Shown piece after piece: positions 55,167-63,786 of a DNA stretch of 64,000 bases. The notes under the pieces are model-generated. The model did no database searches and was not told the DNA's origin. It was given only the letters and a program-made list of their open reading frames with translations. Source of the DNA: Paracoccus sp. JM45 (GTDB lineage Bacteria; Pseudomonadota; Alphaproteobacteria; Rhodobacterales; Rhodobacteraceae). The translations under genes and the position numbers were made by a program. The DNA is taken from assembly GCF_003590715.1 (NCBI RefSeq), contig NZ_QQVY01000003.1, positions 62,001 through 126,000 on the forward strand. Reading direction: 5' to 3'. How positions within the stretch are numbered: the first letter of the stretch is position 1; each line of letters starts with the position of its first letter.

Positions 55167-55210
55167 CCGGGGGCTGTCTGCCCCCGGACCCCCGAGGATA
55201 TTTCCCCACG
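55167..55210. repeat. GC-rich hairpin element, probably a dispersed intergenic repeat
   Basis: CCGGGGG (55167-55173) pairs with CCCCCGG (55181-55187), extendable by a C-G pair, and is followed by ACCCCCGAGGATATTT. From memory, near-identical strings are scattered between genes in Rhodobacterales genomes. It lies between lysA and the TIGR02302 gene and could act as a transcript-end or processing signal. Confidence 0.55.
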
Positions 55211-55211
55211 A

Positions 55212-57650
55212 ATGAGCCGGGCGGGCCAGCGCGCGCTGACTCTGACACGATGGGGGATGAACTGGGAACGTCTGATTACCGCCTTCTTGCCTCTGGTCGT
55301 TTTGCTGTGCGTGGGTTTTGCGGCGCTTTTGCTTGGTGGCGTTCAGGCAATGCCCTTGGCGGTTCTGCCGTGGATTGCGGGGATTTGGCTGGTTCTGGTT
55401 ATTGCTGCCGCAATCATTGGCGGTCTGCGCTTTCATCGGGTGCATCTTTCCGATGCCCTGCTGCGGTTGGACCGGACCTTGCCGGGGCGGCCTTTGACAG
55501 CGCTTTCCGACCGCGCGGCCATCGGTGGCGAAGGGGCGCTGTGGGCGGCGCATCTGGCGCAAATGCAGGCGGCGTCCCGACATGCCCGCGCTGTTCCCCC
55601 CGATGCCGATCTGGCGCGGCGTGACCCTTTTGCACTGCGGCTGGCCGGATTGGTTGCTGTTGTAATGGCGCTGATTTTTGGCGGTATCGGCCAGATGGGG
55701 CAGGGGATCGGAGCCATCGCCTCGACCATATCCCCCCGCAACACTGCCCAAGCCGCTGTTCAGGGCGGCCCTGCATGGGAAGGCTGGGCCGAGCCGCCCG
55801 CCTATACCCGCCGCCCCGCCATCTATCTGAACGCCATGCCCGAGGGCGAGGTTCTGGAACTGCCCAAGGGCAGCCTCCTGCAATTCCGTCTTTATGGGGG
55901 GGACGGCACGGTCCAGCAGGATATCGGCCAGCTGCAGGGCGATGATCCGCAGGCACCGGTCTTCCGCGCCGAAAAATCCGGCAGCGTGCAGGTCATGGAC
56001 CGCCGCTTTGATCTGACGGTGCTGGAGGATCATGCCCCCGACGTCGCTTTGGGCCAAGCGGCTGCACGCCGCGCTGACGGGCGGATGATACAGGATTTTA
56101 CCGCCAGTGACGATCACGGCGTGATCAGCGCCGATGCGGTCATTGATCTGGATCTGGCCAAGGTGGACCGCCGCTTTGGTCTGGCCATCGATCCCGACCC
56201 GCGCGATCCGCTGGATCTTCCATTGCCGGTCCAGGGCCGCAACCGCCAGCAGATCCAGGGGCAATTGGTACAGGATCTGTCCCGCCATCCTTGGGCGAAC
56301 CTGCCGGTCAAAGTGACGTTGAAAGCAGTGGACGGGATCGAACAGGTCGGCCAATCGGCCCCGCGCGCAACGGTTCTGCCGGGGCGGCGGTTCTTTAATC
56401 CGCTGGCGGCCTCGCTGGTCGAAATGCGCCGCGATCTGCTGTGGTCGCGCGACAACGCCCGCCGCAGCGCCGAGATTTTGCGCGCCTTGACGTGGCAGCC
56501 TGACGGTTTTGTCGCCGATGATCTCTATGCGGAATTGCGTATCGCTGTGGACCTGTTGGAATCGGGTGATCTTCCCGCCGAAGCCCGTGACCGTCTGGCC
56601 GAAACCTTGTGGCAATCGGCCATCCAGCTTGAGGATGGGGGTCTGTCCGATGCTTTGCAGGCCATGCGCGACGCGCAGGAAAAGCTGTCCGAGGCTATTC
56701 GCAACGGCGCCAGCCCGGATGAAATCCAGCAGTTGATGGACCAGCTGCGTCAGGCCACGCAGGATTACACCGGCATGCTGGCCGAACAAAGCGAAGCGCA
56801 ACAGGCTGACAGCCCCGATCAGGGGCAGGAAGAAGGCCAGCAGATCACCGGCGACCAGATCCGCCAGATGACCGAGGAAATCCAGCGCCTGATGAACGAG
56901 GGCCGCATGGCCGAGGCTGAACAGCTGCTGGACCAGTTCAACCGCATGATGGAAAACCTTCAGGTCCGCCAGTCACAGGGCCAGCAGGGCGAAGGGTCCG
57001 AAGGCAGCCAGTCGATGAACCGTCTGGCCGATACCCTGCGCGACCAGCAGCGCCTGTCGGACGAAGCCTTCCGCGAAGCGCAGCGCCAGTTCCGCGAAGG
57101 CCGGACCGAAGGCGGCAACGGTGATCTGGCCGACCGCCAGCGCGCCCTGCGTGAAGATCTGGAACAGCAGCGCGGTTTATTGCCGGGGCAGGGATCGGAG
57201 CGCGGGGATGAGGCCCGCCGCCAGCTGGATCAGGCCGAACGCGCGATGGAAGATGCCGAACAAGCGCTACGCGAGGGCGATGAAGGTGGTGCGCTGCAAC
57301 GTCAGGCCGATGCGATCCAGTCGATGCGCGACGGCATGCAATCCATGGGCGATATGCTGGCCGAACAGGGACGTCAGGCGCAAGATGGCCAGCAGGGGGA
57401 AAACGGTTACGAAGGTCAGCAACCCGGTCAAAGCCCTGGCGGGCAGGACACCGGCGGCGCAGATGAGGGCCAGCAGGGCCGTGATCCGCTTGGTCGGCAA
57501 AACGCCAGCCGCAGCGAATTGGGCGAAGGGGGGCCAAACCCCGCATCGCGCGCATTAGAGCTGTTGGAAGATATCCGCCGCCGTATGGGCGATCCGTCGC
57601 GGCCGAAGGATGAACTGGATTATCTGGACCGGCTGCGCAGCCGGTTCTAA
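55212..57650 (+). CDS. TIGR02302/DUF4175 family membrane protein
   Basis: From the ATG at 55212 the product is 812 residues. Two close membrane helices (about residues 24-68), a third near 155-175, a beta-rich middle region (YTRRPAIYLNAMPEGEVLELPKGS), and a C-terminal third that is Gln/Glu/Arg-rich and strongly coiled-coil (QQITGDQIRQMTEEIQRLMN and related). This is the alphaproteobacterial DUF4175 family; no function is known. The start is uncertain: an upstream frame reaches 55131 and would overlap lysA, and a further ATG at 55257 could also serve. It follows lysA but is separated by the repeat element. Confidence 0.84.
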   Translation: MSRAGQRALTLTRWGMNWERLITAFLPLVVLLCVGFAALLLGGVQAMPLAVLPWIAGIWLVLVIAAAIIGGLRFHRVHLSDALLRLDRTLPGRPLTALSDRAAIGGEGALWAAHLAQMQAASRHARAVPPDADLARRDPFALRLAGLVAVVMALIFGGIGQMGQGIGAIASTISPRNTAQAAVQGGPAWEGWAEPPAYTRRPAIYLNAMPEGEVLELPKGSLLQFRLYGGDGTVQQDIGQLQGDDPQAPVFRAEKSGSVQVMDRRFDLTVLEDHAPDVALGQAAARRADGRMIQDFTASDDHGVISADAVIDLDLAKVDRRFGLAIDPDPRDPLDLPLPVQGRNRQQIQGQLVQDLSRHPWANLPVKVTLKAVDGIEQVGQSAPRATVLPGRRFFNPLAASLVEMRRDLLWSRDNARRSAEILRALTWQPDGFVADDLYAELRIAVDLLESGDLPAEARDRLAETLWQSAIQLEDGGLSDALQAMRDAQEKLSEAIRNGASPDEIQQLMDQLRQATQDYTGMLAEQSEAQQADSPDQGQEEGQQITGDQIRQMTEEIQRLMNEGRMAEAEQLLDQFNRMMENLQVRQSQGQQGEGSEGSQSMNRLADTLRDQQRLSDEAFREAQRQFREGRTEGGNGDLADRQRALREDLEQQRGLLPGQGSERGDEARRQLDQAERAMEDAEQALREGDEGGALQRQADAIQSMRDGMQSMGDMLAEQGRQAQDGQQGENGYEGQQPGQSPGGQDTGGADEGQQGRDPLGRQNASRSELGEGGPNPASRALELLEDIRRRMGDPSRPKDELDYLDRLRSRF

Positions 57651-57658
57651 GGACGCGA

Positions 57659-58420
57659 TCAGCTGTCGGGGCGTGAAACCTGATCGGCCAGCCACAGCCG
57701 CGCCTGATCCACACCGGCCCGCATTTGTGTTAGCTGTCCGGACAATGGCGCATCCTGAGCCGCCAGTTTGGGCGTGGCCACGTAAAGGCCGATACAACAG
57801 GCCGCGACCAGCAATGACAGGGCAAAACCGGTGCGATATCCGTCGCGCGGAGGTTGCGCCACCGCTGCTGGCGCTGCGGGCTGGATGACCTGTTCAGGGG
57901 CCGGTTGCGCTTGCAGAACCTGCGGCTTGGGGGCCGGAATGGGGGCACGGGCGGGCAGATGCCGGATGACGCTGGGCGATTTCTGCGCAAAATCGGGGAT
58001 CACGCGCGGTTTCTTGCGCGCAGGCTCGGCGGGCAGGGTCACTGTGGTGGCGGGCCAGTCGTTATCCGACAAATCGGGCAAGACTGCTTTGGCGGGTTCG
58101 GGCTTGGGGGGGGCGGGGTTTGCCTCGGCCTCGCGCTGGCGGCGTTCGTGCTCTACCTCGTCGCGCAGGATATCAAGGATATCGGGGGAAAGACGCTTGC
58201 TGGCGGGGGGCAGGGGCAAGGGGGCTGCAGTATCCCCGTCACCATTCCCCGTGGTGAAAGATGCCAGATCCAGCGGGCCCGCGTGGATGACAGGGCGTCG
58301 GGCGTGCCAGACATGGTCGCAGCGGTTGCATTCGACTTCACGACCGGCGACGGGAATGGCATCCTGCGGCAGCACGTATTCCGCGCCACAGCCGGGACAG
58401 TTCAACCTAAATTCAGCCAT
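57659..58420 (-). CDS. Zinc-ribbon membrane protein (MJ0042-type)
   Basis: From the ATG at 58418-58420 the protein is 253 residues. A zinc ribbon occupies the N-terminus: CPGCGAEYVLP then ECNRCDHVWHA, four Cys in an MJ0042-like pattern. A long Pro/Ala/Glu-rich disordered stretch follows (residues 45-195), then one membrane helix near 203-222 and a short tail. The function of the family is not known. Divergent from ftsE. Confidence 0.8.
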   Translation of the reverse strand: MAEFRLNCPGCGAEYVLPQDAIPVAGREVECNRCDHVWHARRPVIHAGPLDLASFTTGNGDGDTAAPLPLPPASKRLSPDILDILRDEVEHERRQREAEANPAPPKPEPAKAVLPDLSDNDWPATTVTLPAEPARKKPRVIPDFAQKSPSVIRHLPARAPIPAPKPQVLQAQPAPEQVIQPAAPAAVAQPPRDGYRTGFALSLLVAACCIGLYVATPKLAAQDAPLSGQLTQMRAGVDQARLWLADQVSRPDS

Positions 58421-58532
58421 GCCACCCTCGCAATCGTCTTGTGGCTGTTCTATCAAGCGAAGGTCCGGCTTCCAAGACGCGCCGGACGCAATGTCCCGCA
58501 TAAGACGGGCTGAAACGGAAAAGAGGTGGCGC

Positions 58533-59207
58533 TTGATCGAGATGCGGGATGTCGGATTCGGCTATCACGGCGGGGCCGAGCTGTTGTCGGGAATGACGTT
58601 AAGTCTTCAACCGGGCATGTTTCATTTCCTGACCGGACCGTCAGGGTCTGGCAAGACGACGCTGTTGCGTCTGTGTTATGCCGATCTGCTGCCGACGGCA
58701 GGGCAGATGACGGCCTATGGACATGAACTGCGCGACCTGTCGCGCGACGATATTGCGGATTTGCGCCGTCGTGTCGGGGTGGTCCATCAGGAACCGCAGT
58801 TTCTGGACCATCTGCCTGTCGCGGAAAACATCGCCCTGCCCTTATCCATCGCGCACGAGCCGGTGGATATGGATGCCCTGCGCGACCTGCTGGGCTGGGT
58901 GCAACTGTCGCAACATGCACGCGCCTTGCCGCCGTCGCTGTCGGGCGGTGAACGCCAGCGGGCTGCATTGGCGCGCGCGGTGATCCTGTCGCCCGATGTG
59001 GTTCTGGCGGATGAGCCGACCGGCAATCTGGACTGGGATATGTCGATGCGGCTGATGCAATTGCTGATAGAGCTGAACAAATCGGGCAAGACCGTTCTGG
59101 TGGCGACCCATGACCTGAACCTGATCCGCGCCACCAAGGCGCAGGTAACGGCGCGGGTTCTGCGGATCTCGGGCGGGAACTTGCAGTTGGCGGGGGCTGA
59201 TTTGTGA
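58533..59207 (+). CDS. ftsE: Cell-division ATP-binding protein FtsE
   Basis: A 224-residue ABC ATPase starting from a TTG at 58533 that follows GAGGTGG; the next ATG (58542) is three codons later and lacks a spaced ribosome-binding site. Walker A is TGPSGSGKTTLLRL, signature LSGGERQRAALARA, Walker B VVLADEPTGNLDW and the H-loop ATHDLNLI. FtsE with FtsX forms a membrane complex that links the divisome to peptidoglycan hydrolases. Overlaps ftsX by four bases. The frame runs far upstream but overlaps the divergent gene. Confidence 0.93.
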   Translation: MIEMRDVGFGYHGGAELLSGMTLSLQPGMFHFLTGPSGSGKTTLLRLCYADLLPTAGQMTAYGHELRDLSRDDIADLRRRVGVVHQEPQFLDHLPVAENIALPLSIAHEPVDMDALRDLLGWVQLSQHARALPPSLSGGERQRAALARAVILSPDVVLADEPTGNLDWDMSMRLMQLLIELNKSGKTVLVATHDLNLIRATKAQVTARVLRISGGNLQLAGADL

Positions 59208-60133
59208 AACGGGGCAACTCTTTGGCACTGAACCTTTTGGCTTTATGCAAAAGCCTGCTGCGTGACGAAGGCGGCAAGGGCGACCGGATCGTTCCGCCGA
59301 CCGGATTTACCGCACAACTGACGTTGTTTTCGGCAGGCGCGATGGCCTTTCTGGCGGTTTTTGCGCTGGCCTTGGCGCTGGCCACGGGCCGTCTGGCCGA
59401 TCACTGGTCATCGGAGCTTGCCGGTTCGGTCACGGTGCGCGTCAGTGCGCCTGCGGACCAGCAGGACGGCATGGTCCAATCCACGCTGCAATTGCTGCGC
59501 ACGACCCCTGGGGCAGGCGAACCCCGCCAGCTGCCACAGGAAGAACTGGCCCGCTTGCTGGAACCATGGTTCGGCCCGGACATGCCAGTCGATGCCCTGC
59601 CGGTGCCTGCGTTGATCGACCTGCCTATCACCGATAACGACTTCGACGCCGAAGGCCTGCGCCTGCGGCTGGAGGCCGAGGTGCCGGGTGCTGTTCTGGA
59701 CGATCACACCGAATGGCGGCGTCCGCTGGTGTCGGCGGCCAAACGGCTGCGGATGTTGGGCATTGTGTCATTGATCCTGATCACGGCGGCCTCGGCTGCT
59801 ATGATCACGCTGTCAGCCAAGGCAGCTTTGGCCGCCAACGGGCAGGTGATCCGTGTGCTGCGCCTGATCGGCGCGCGCGATCTGACCATCGCCACGGCCT
59901 TCGTGCGCCGCTTTACCCGCCGTTCCGCCTTTGGATCGGCCATCGGGACAGTGGCCGGCGTGGCCGCAGTCTCGATCCTGCCGGATGCCAGTGCGGCGGG
60001 CGGCTTTCTGACCGGACTTGGATTTCAGGGGTGGGACTGGCTGATGCCGCTGTCCATCCCGTTCGTCGCCGCTGCCGTCGGCTTTTTCGCCACCCGTTGG
60101 GCCGCACTGAAAATGCTGGAGGATGTGCGATGA
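59204..60133 (+). CDS. ftsX: Cell-division membrane protein FtsX
   Basis: A 309-residue protein with four membrane helices: one near 45-70, a periplasmic loop of about 110 residues, then three clustered ones (near 180-205, 225-250, and 275-300). FtsX-type features are RPLVSAAKRLRMLGIVSLILI and the C-terminal helix pair. GTG start inside the ftsE stop; overlaps plsC by four bases. It is the transmembrane partner of FtsE. Confidence 0.9.
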   Translation: MKRGNSLALNLLALCKSLLRDEGGKGDRIVPPTGFTAQLTLFSAGAMAFLAVFALALALATGRLADHWSSELAGSVTVRVSAPADQQDGMVQSTLQLLRTTPGAGEPRQLPQEELARLLEPWFGPDMPVDALPVPALIDLPITDNDFDAEGLRLRLEAEVPGAVLDDHTEWRRPLVSAAKRLRMLGIVSLILITAASAAMITLSAKAALAANGQVIRVLRLIGARDLTIATAFVRRFTRRSAFGSAIGTVAGVAAVSILPDASAAGGFLTGLGFQGWDWLMPLSIPFVAAAVGFFATRWAALKMLEDVR

Positions 60134-60915
60134 CCTCGGCTGTGCCAGAGGCTCCGACCTTCGGACAATATGTCCGGAACGTGACCTTCTATATCCACAT
60201 CGCCGTCGCAACCGTGCTGATCGGACTGATTGGACTGCCAAAGCTGCGTCATGGGCGTGTCGGTGCAAACAGCGTGGCAACGCGCTGGAACCGCCATCTG
60301 ATCTGGGCGGCCAAGCGGCATCTGGGGCTGGTCTGCGAAATCCGTGGAACGGCACCGACCGAAGATTGTATCGTCGCGGCCAAGCACCAAAGCTTCTGGG
60401 ATATTCTGGTCATTGCCGATGCGGTGCCCCGCCGCGCATTTATCATGAAGCGTGAAATCATGCGGGTGCCTGTCATGGGCTGGTATGCATGGAAAGTCGG
60501 CTGCATCCCCATCGACCGTGATCGCGGACGCGACGCCCTGAGCCATATCTCGTCCGAAATCAGGCAACGGATGCAGGGTGACGGGTTGGGCCAGTTGATC
60601 ATCTATCCCGAAGGCACGCGGACCCTGCCGGGGCAGCGCAAACGCTATAAGCAGGGGGTTGCGACCATTCGCGCGGCGACGGGTCTGCCGGTTGTGCCGG
60701 TGGCGGTCAATGCGGGCATGTTCTGGCCGCGCAGTGGCTGGGTTATCCTGAAAGGCCGCGCGGTTGTCGAATTCCTGCCGGTCATCCCCCCCGAGGAACA
60801 GCAGGCAGGATTTCTTGGGCGGCTTGAAAACCGGATCGAGACCGCCTCGGACAAATTGATGGCCGAGGCGGGTTTGAAGGGCGTGGCCTATCAGCCCCGC
60901 CCCGGCGTTCATTAA
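60130..60915 (+). CDS. plsC: 1-acyl-sn-glycerol-3-phosphate acyltransferase
   Basis: The 261-residue protein has an N-terminal membrane segment (about 23-40), the acyltransferase motif AKHQSFWDILV (HX4D pattern, with His near 87) and IIYPEGTRTLPGQ (the EGTR motif), plus FIMKREIMRVPVMGWYAWKVGCIPIDR. It acylates lysophosphatidic acid to phosphatidic acid. Coupled to ftsX by an ATGA overlap, giving ftsE-ftsX-plsC. Converges on the DUF1127-like gene with a four-base overlap of ends. Confidence 0.92.
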   Translation: MTSAVPEAPTFGQYVRNVTFYIHIAVATVLIGLIGLPKLRHGRVGANSVATRWNRHLIWAAKRHLGLVCEIRGTAPTEDCIVAAKHQSFWDILVIADAVPRRAFIMKREIMRVPVMGWYAWKVGCIPIDRDRGRDALSHISSEIRQRMQGDGLGQLIIYPEGTRTLPGQRKRYKQGVATIRAATGLPVVPVAVNAGMFWPRSGWVILKGRAVVEFLPVIPPEEQQAGFLGRLENRIETASDKLMAEAGLKGVAYQPRPGVH

Positions 60916-61142
60916 CGCAATTCGTAATACCGCGGCACATGCGGCGGCAAAGGGGCAAGCCCGATGTCCCGCCGCATATGCGGGCTGAGGTGATAGGGAT
61001 CGGGCGGCCTTGGCCGTTTCTTCCGTCTGATGATCATCGCACGGAACAGGGCGAATATCACCGCCCGCGCACCATGACGCAGGATCAAACGATGCAGGGC
61101 GGGGTGCAGGGCATTGGCCTGCGGATGCAGTTGCGCAATCAT
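60912..61142 (-). CDS. DUF1127-like small basic protein
   Basis: From the ATG at 61140-61142 (AAAGGACA upstream) the product is 76 residues, rich in Arg, His and Pro, with HLSPHMRRDIGLAPL near the C-terminus. LS-x-x-x-x-RDIGL is the hallmark of DUF1127, a family of short Arg-rich, in some cases RNA-binding, proteins of alphaproteobacteria. The rest is not a close match, so the family call is tentative. Its stop overlaps the plsC stop region on the other strand. Confidence 0.6.
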   Translation of the reverse strand: MIAQLHPQANALHPALHRLILRHGARAVIFALFRAMIIRRKKRPRPPDPYHLSPHMRRDIGLAPLPPHVPRYYELR

Positions 61143-61277
61143 TGTTGCTGTCCTTTGAAACGCCGGACATGGGGGTGCCATGGCCAGCAGGGATAGAATT
61201 TTGATGGAATGATGCCATGCGGACAGGCCGCGCCACGGCGGTCGGTCAGGTCATGGTACCGGTTGGATTGCCCTGAA

Positions 61278-61355
61278 TCAGGCGGTCAGCGTTACGCTTT
61301 GTCGCGATTGGCTGGCCTGATGCATCGAACGGGGGAAGCGTTGGATATCATTCAT
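61278..61355 (-). CDS. Possible 25-residue peptide with a strong ribosome-binding site
   Basis: On the minus strand AAGGAGGGG stands five bases before an ATG at 61353-61355. The frame codes for 25 residues starting MNDIQRFPRSMHQASQSRQS. It is 136 bases upstream of the DUF1127-like gene on the same strand, in the otherwise empty 346-base stretch 61143-61488. It could be a leader peptide or a small protein. The only evidence is the ribosome-binding site; nothing shows that it is translated. The remaining bases of this gap show no other gene. Confidence 0.35.
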   Translation of the reverse strand: MNDIQRFPRSMHQASQSRQSVTLTA

Positions 61356-61398
61356 AAACGCCCCTCCTTTTCATGCATGTTGCGGGCAAGGGGAAAGC

Positions 61399-61423
61399 TG
61401 CCCGATTTTTTGCAGATCGGGCA
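61399..61423. repeat. Hairpin upstream of the small ORF
   Basis: TGCCCGAT (61399-61406) and ATCGGGCA (61416-61423) form a perfect 8-bp stem with a nine-base loop containing a T run. It lies between the accA terminator and the 25-codon ORF, so it may be in the leader of the minus-strand transcript. Confidence 0.5.
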
Positions 61424-61437
61424 AGTCTGCAATTGCA

Positions 61438-61464
61438 AACAGCCGCCCGTAACGGGCGGCTGTT
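61438..61464 (-). terminator. Terminator downstream of accA
   Basis: Perfect 12-bp stem AACAGCCGCCCG (61438-61449) and CGGGCGGCTGTT (61453-61464) with loop TAA, 24 bases after the accA stop. Read on the minus strand only TTT follows, so termination may be partial. Confidence 0.72.
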
Positions 61465-61488
61465 GCCTTCAGGTCACATTGCCGTGTT

Positions 61489-62451
61489 TCAGGCCGCCAG
61501 TGAATGCGAACCCATAGTCAGGAACTTGGAACGGCGGTCCTTGATCAGATCAGCGGGCGATTTTCCGGCAAGATCGGCCAGCATCAGGGCAATTTCCTCA
61601 CCTACTTTGGTAATGGCGTCGATGGGTGCACGCTGTGCGCCACCGACCGGTTCCTGAATGATGCGGTCGATCACGCCCAGCTTTTTCAGATCCTGCGCGG
61701 TCAGGCGCAGCGCCTCGGCTGCGTCGCGCATCTTGTCGCTGTCTTTCCACAGGATCGAGGCGCAGCCTTCCGGCGAAATCACCGAATAGATCGAATGTTC
61801 CAGCATCGCGATGCGGTTGGCCGTTGCAAAAGCGACAGCGCCGCCCGATCCGCCTTCGCCAATGACAACGCTGACCATAGGCACGCCGATTTCCAGACAT
61901 TTCATCGTGCAGCGCGCAATCGCTTCGGACTGGCCGCGTTCTTCGGCACCCTTGCCCGGATAGGCACCGGGGGTATCGACCAGCGTGATCACCGGCAGGC
62001 CGAAGCGATGGGCCATATCCATCAGGCGGATCGCCTTGCGATAGCCTTCGGGACGGGCCATGCCGAAGTTATGGTGGATGCGCGACTTGGTGTCGTTGCC
62101 TTTTTCATGGCCGATCACCACGCAGGGCGCATCGTCGAAACGCGCAAGGCCACCCATCACGGCATGATCGTCGCCAAAGGCGCGGTCGCCCGCAAGGGGG
62201 GTGTAATCGGTGAAAAGCGCTTGGATATACTGGCTGCAATGGGGGCGGTCGGGGTGACGTGCGACCTGCGTTTTGCGCCAGGGGTCCAGCGTTTTATACA
62301 GATCTTTCAGCAGGTCGCCGGCCTTTTTATCAAGGGCGGTGGCCTCTTTTTCGACGTCGACAGCACCTTCGCCCTTGCGGGCCATGGTGCGAAGTTCCTC
62401 GGCCTTGCCCTCGATATCAGCGAGCGGCTTTTCGAAATCCAGATAGACCAT
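61489..62451 (-). CDS. accA: Acetyl-CoA carboxylase carboxyltransferase subunit alpha
   Basis: From the ATG at 62449-62451 the protein is 320 residues, the family length. It starts [19 protein letters not shown], then [41 protein letters not shown], the [21 protein letters not shown] catalytic region (oxyanion hole Gly-Gly in [13 protein letters not shown]) and [14 protein letters not shown]. With AccD it transfers the carboxyl group from biotin to acetyl-CoA to make malonyl-CoA. The longer upstream frame overlaps the next gene and is not homologous. Confidence 0.96.
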   Translation of the reverse strand: MVYLDFEKPLADIEGKAEELRTMARKGEGAVDVEKEATALDKKAGDLLKDLYKTLDPWRKTQVARHPDRPHCSQYIQALFTDYTPLAGDRAFGDDHAVMGGLARFDDAPCVVIGHEKGNDTKSRIHHNFGMARPEGYRKAIRLMDMAHRFGLPVITLVDTPGAYPGKGAEERGQSEAIARCTMKCLEIGVPMVSVVIGEGGSGGAVAFATANRIAMLEHSIYSVISPEGCASILWKDSDKMRDAAEALRLTAQDLKKLGVIDRIIQEPVGGAQRAPIDAITKVGEEIALMLADLAGKSPADLIKDRRSKFLTMGSHSLAA

Positions 62452-62522
62452 GGGTGATGCTCCGGGCGTTCGGTTTGATGGGCTGTATATGACGGGTTTC
62501 GGATGGTTGCAACGCAGGCGCC

Positions 62523-63707
62523 TTATTGCAGATCGCCGAAGGCATCCTGCAGCCGCTGCACGGCCTCTTTGACGCGTGCCCGCGGTGTCGCGATGTTGAA
62601 GCGCAGGAAATTGTCGCCGCCCAGACCGAATGTCGCGCCGTGGTTGGCCGCAATACGGGCCCCTTTCTGAACGCGGGCGGTGAATTCGGCGGGCGTCATA
62701 CCGGTGCCCGAACAATCGACCCATGACAGATAGGTGGCCTGCAAGGGCATTGATTTCAGACCGGGTATCGCATTTACCCCTGCGTCGAAAATCTTGCGGT
62801 TGCCGTCCAGATAGTCGACCAGCGCATCGACCCACGCCGCCCCTTGGGGCGAAAACGCAGCGGCGACCATATCCATTCCGAAAATGCCGGGCGAAACCCC
62901 TGCCGCCATCAGCGCCGCCTTGAACCGCGCCCGCAGATCGGGATCGGCGATGATCGCATTGCCGATATGGGCACCGGCCATGTTGAAGGTCTTGGTCGCT
63001 GCCACCAGCGTGATCAGCCTGTCCTGAATCTCGGGGGCAACATTGGCCATCATCTGGTGACGCGGGCTGTCGGGCATGACCAGATCGCAGTGGATGTCGT
63101 CGGACACCAGAACCAGATTATGGCGCAGACAGAAATCGGCGACCTGACGCAGTTCCTCGGCGGTCCAGACGCGACCGCCGGGGTTATGGGGCGAACACAG
63201 AACCAGCATCTTTTCGTGGCCCTTCAGCATGGGTTCCCATGCGTCCCAATCCATCCGGTACTGGCCGTCATGCAGCGCCAGCGGCAATTCCACCAGATCA
63301 CGATCCTGCGCGCGGATGATGCGGGCAAAGGCATGATAGACCGGCGACATCAGGATCACCCCGTCGCCCTTGGCGGTAAAGGCATTCAGCGCCATGGCCA
63401 CCGCATTGACCAACCCCGCACAGGTCAGCACCCAATCGGGCTGGATCGTCCAGCCGTGGCGGTTCTGCATCCACCAGCAGATCGCATCCAGATAGGGACG
63501 ATGTGCGCCGGGATAGCCATAGATGCCATTGGCCGCGACCTTTTCCACCGCATCCTGAACCGCTTGCGGCGGACGGAAATCCATATCGGCCACCCACATC
63601 GCCAGCCCGTCATCGGGATCGACACCATAAACCGCCTGCATGTCGTCCCACTTGCTGCAATGCGTGCCTTTGCGGTCGATGATCTGGTCGAAATCAGGCT
63701 GGCTCAT
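62523..63707 (-). CDS. MalY/PatB-family pyridoxal-phosphate C-S lyase
   Basis: A 394-residue fold-type I aminotransferase-like enzyme. It has the MalY/PatB opening [11 protein letters not shown] and [43 protein letters not shown]-binding lysine in [10 protein letters not shown], and a C-terminal [13 protein letters not shown]. The family cleaves cystathionine and related beta-thio amino acids; in E. coli MalY also represses the maltose regulator. Exact substrate unknown. It lies 71 bases upstream of accA on the same strand; separate transcription is likely. Confidence 0.88.
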   Translation of the reverse strand: MSQPDFDQIIDRKGTHCSKWDDMQAVYGVDPDDGLAMWVADMDFRPPQAVQDAVEKVAANGIYGYPGAHRPYLDAICWWMQNRHGWTIQPDWVLTCAGLVNAVAMALNAFTAKGDGVILMSPVYHAFARIIRAQDRDLVELPLALHDGQYRMDWDAWEPMLKGHEKMLVLCSPHNPGGRVWTAEELRQVADFCLRHNLVLVSDDIHCDLVMPDSPRHQMMANVAPEIQDRLITLVAATKTFNMAGAHIGNAIIADPDLRARFKAALMAAGVSPGIFGMDMVAAAFSPQGAAWVDALVDYLDGNRKIFDAGVNAIPGLKSMPLQATYLSWVDCSGTGMTPAEFTARVQKGARIAANHGATFGLGGDNFLRFNIATPRARVKEAVQRLQDAFGDLQ

Positions 63708-63786
63708 GGGATCCTCGCGGGTTTGGGTTCGTTTCCTGCATACGCCTGTTATTGCTTATGGTGAAGCCATGCCCTAAATCGCGGAT

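Noticed and set aside
55065..56801. A 578-codon minus-strand frame over the TIGR02302 gene
   Set aside because: Antisense frame rich in Gln/Arg/Gly, with no start signal; it would also overlap lysA.
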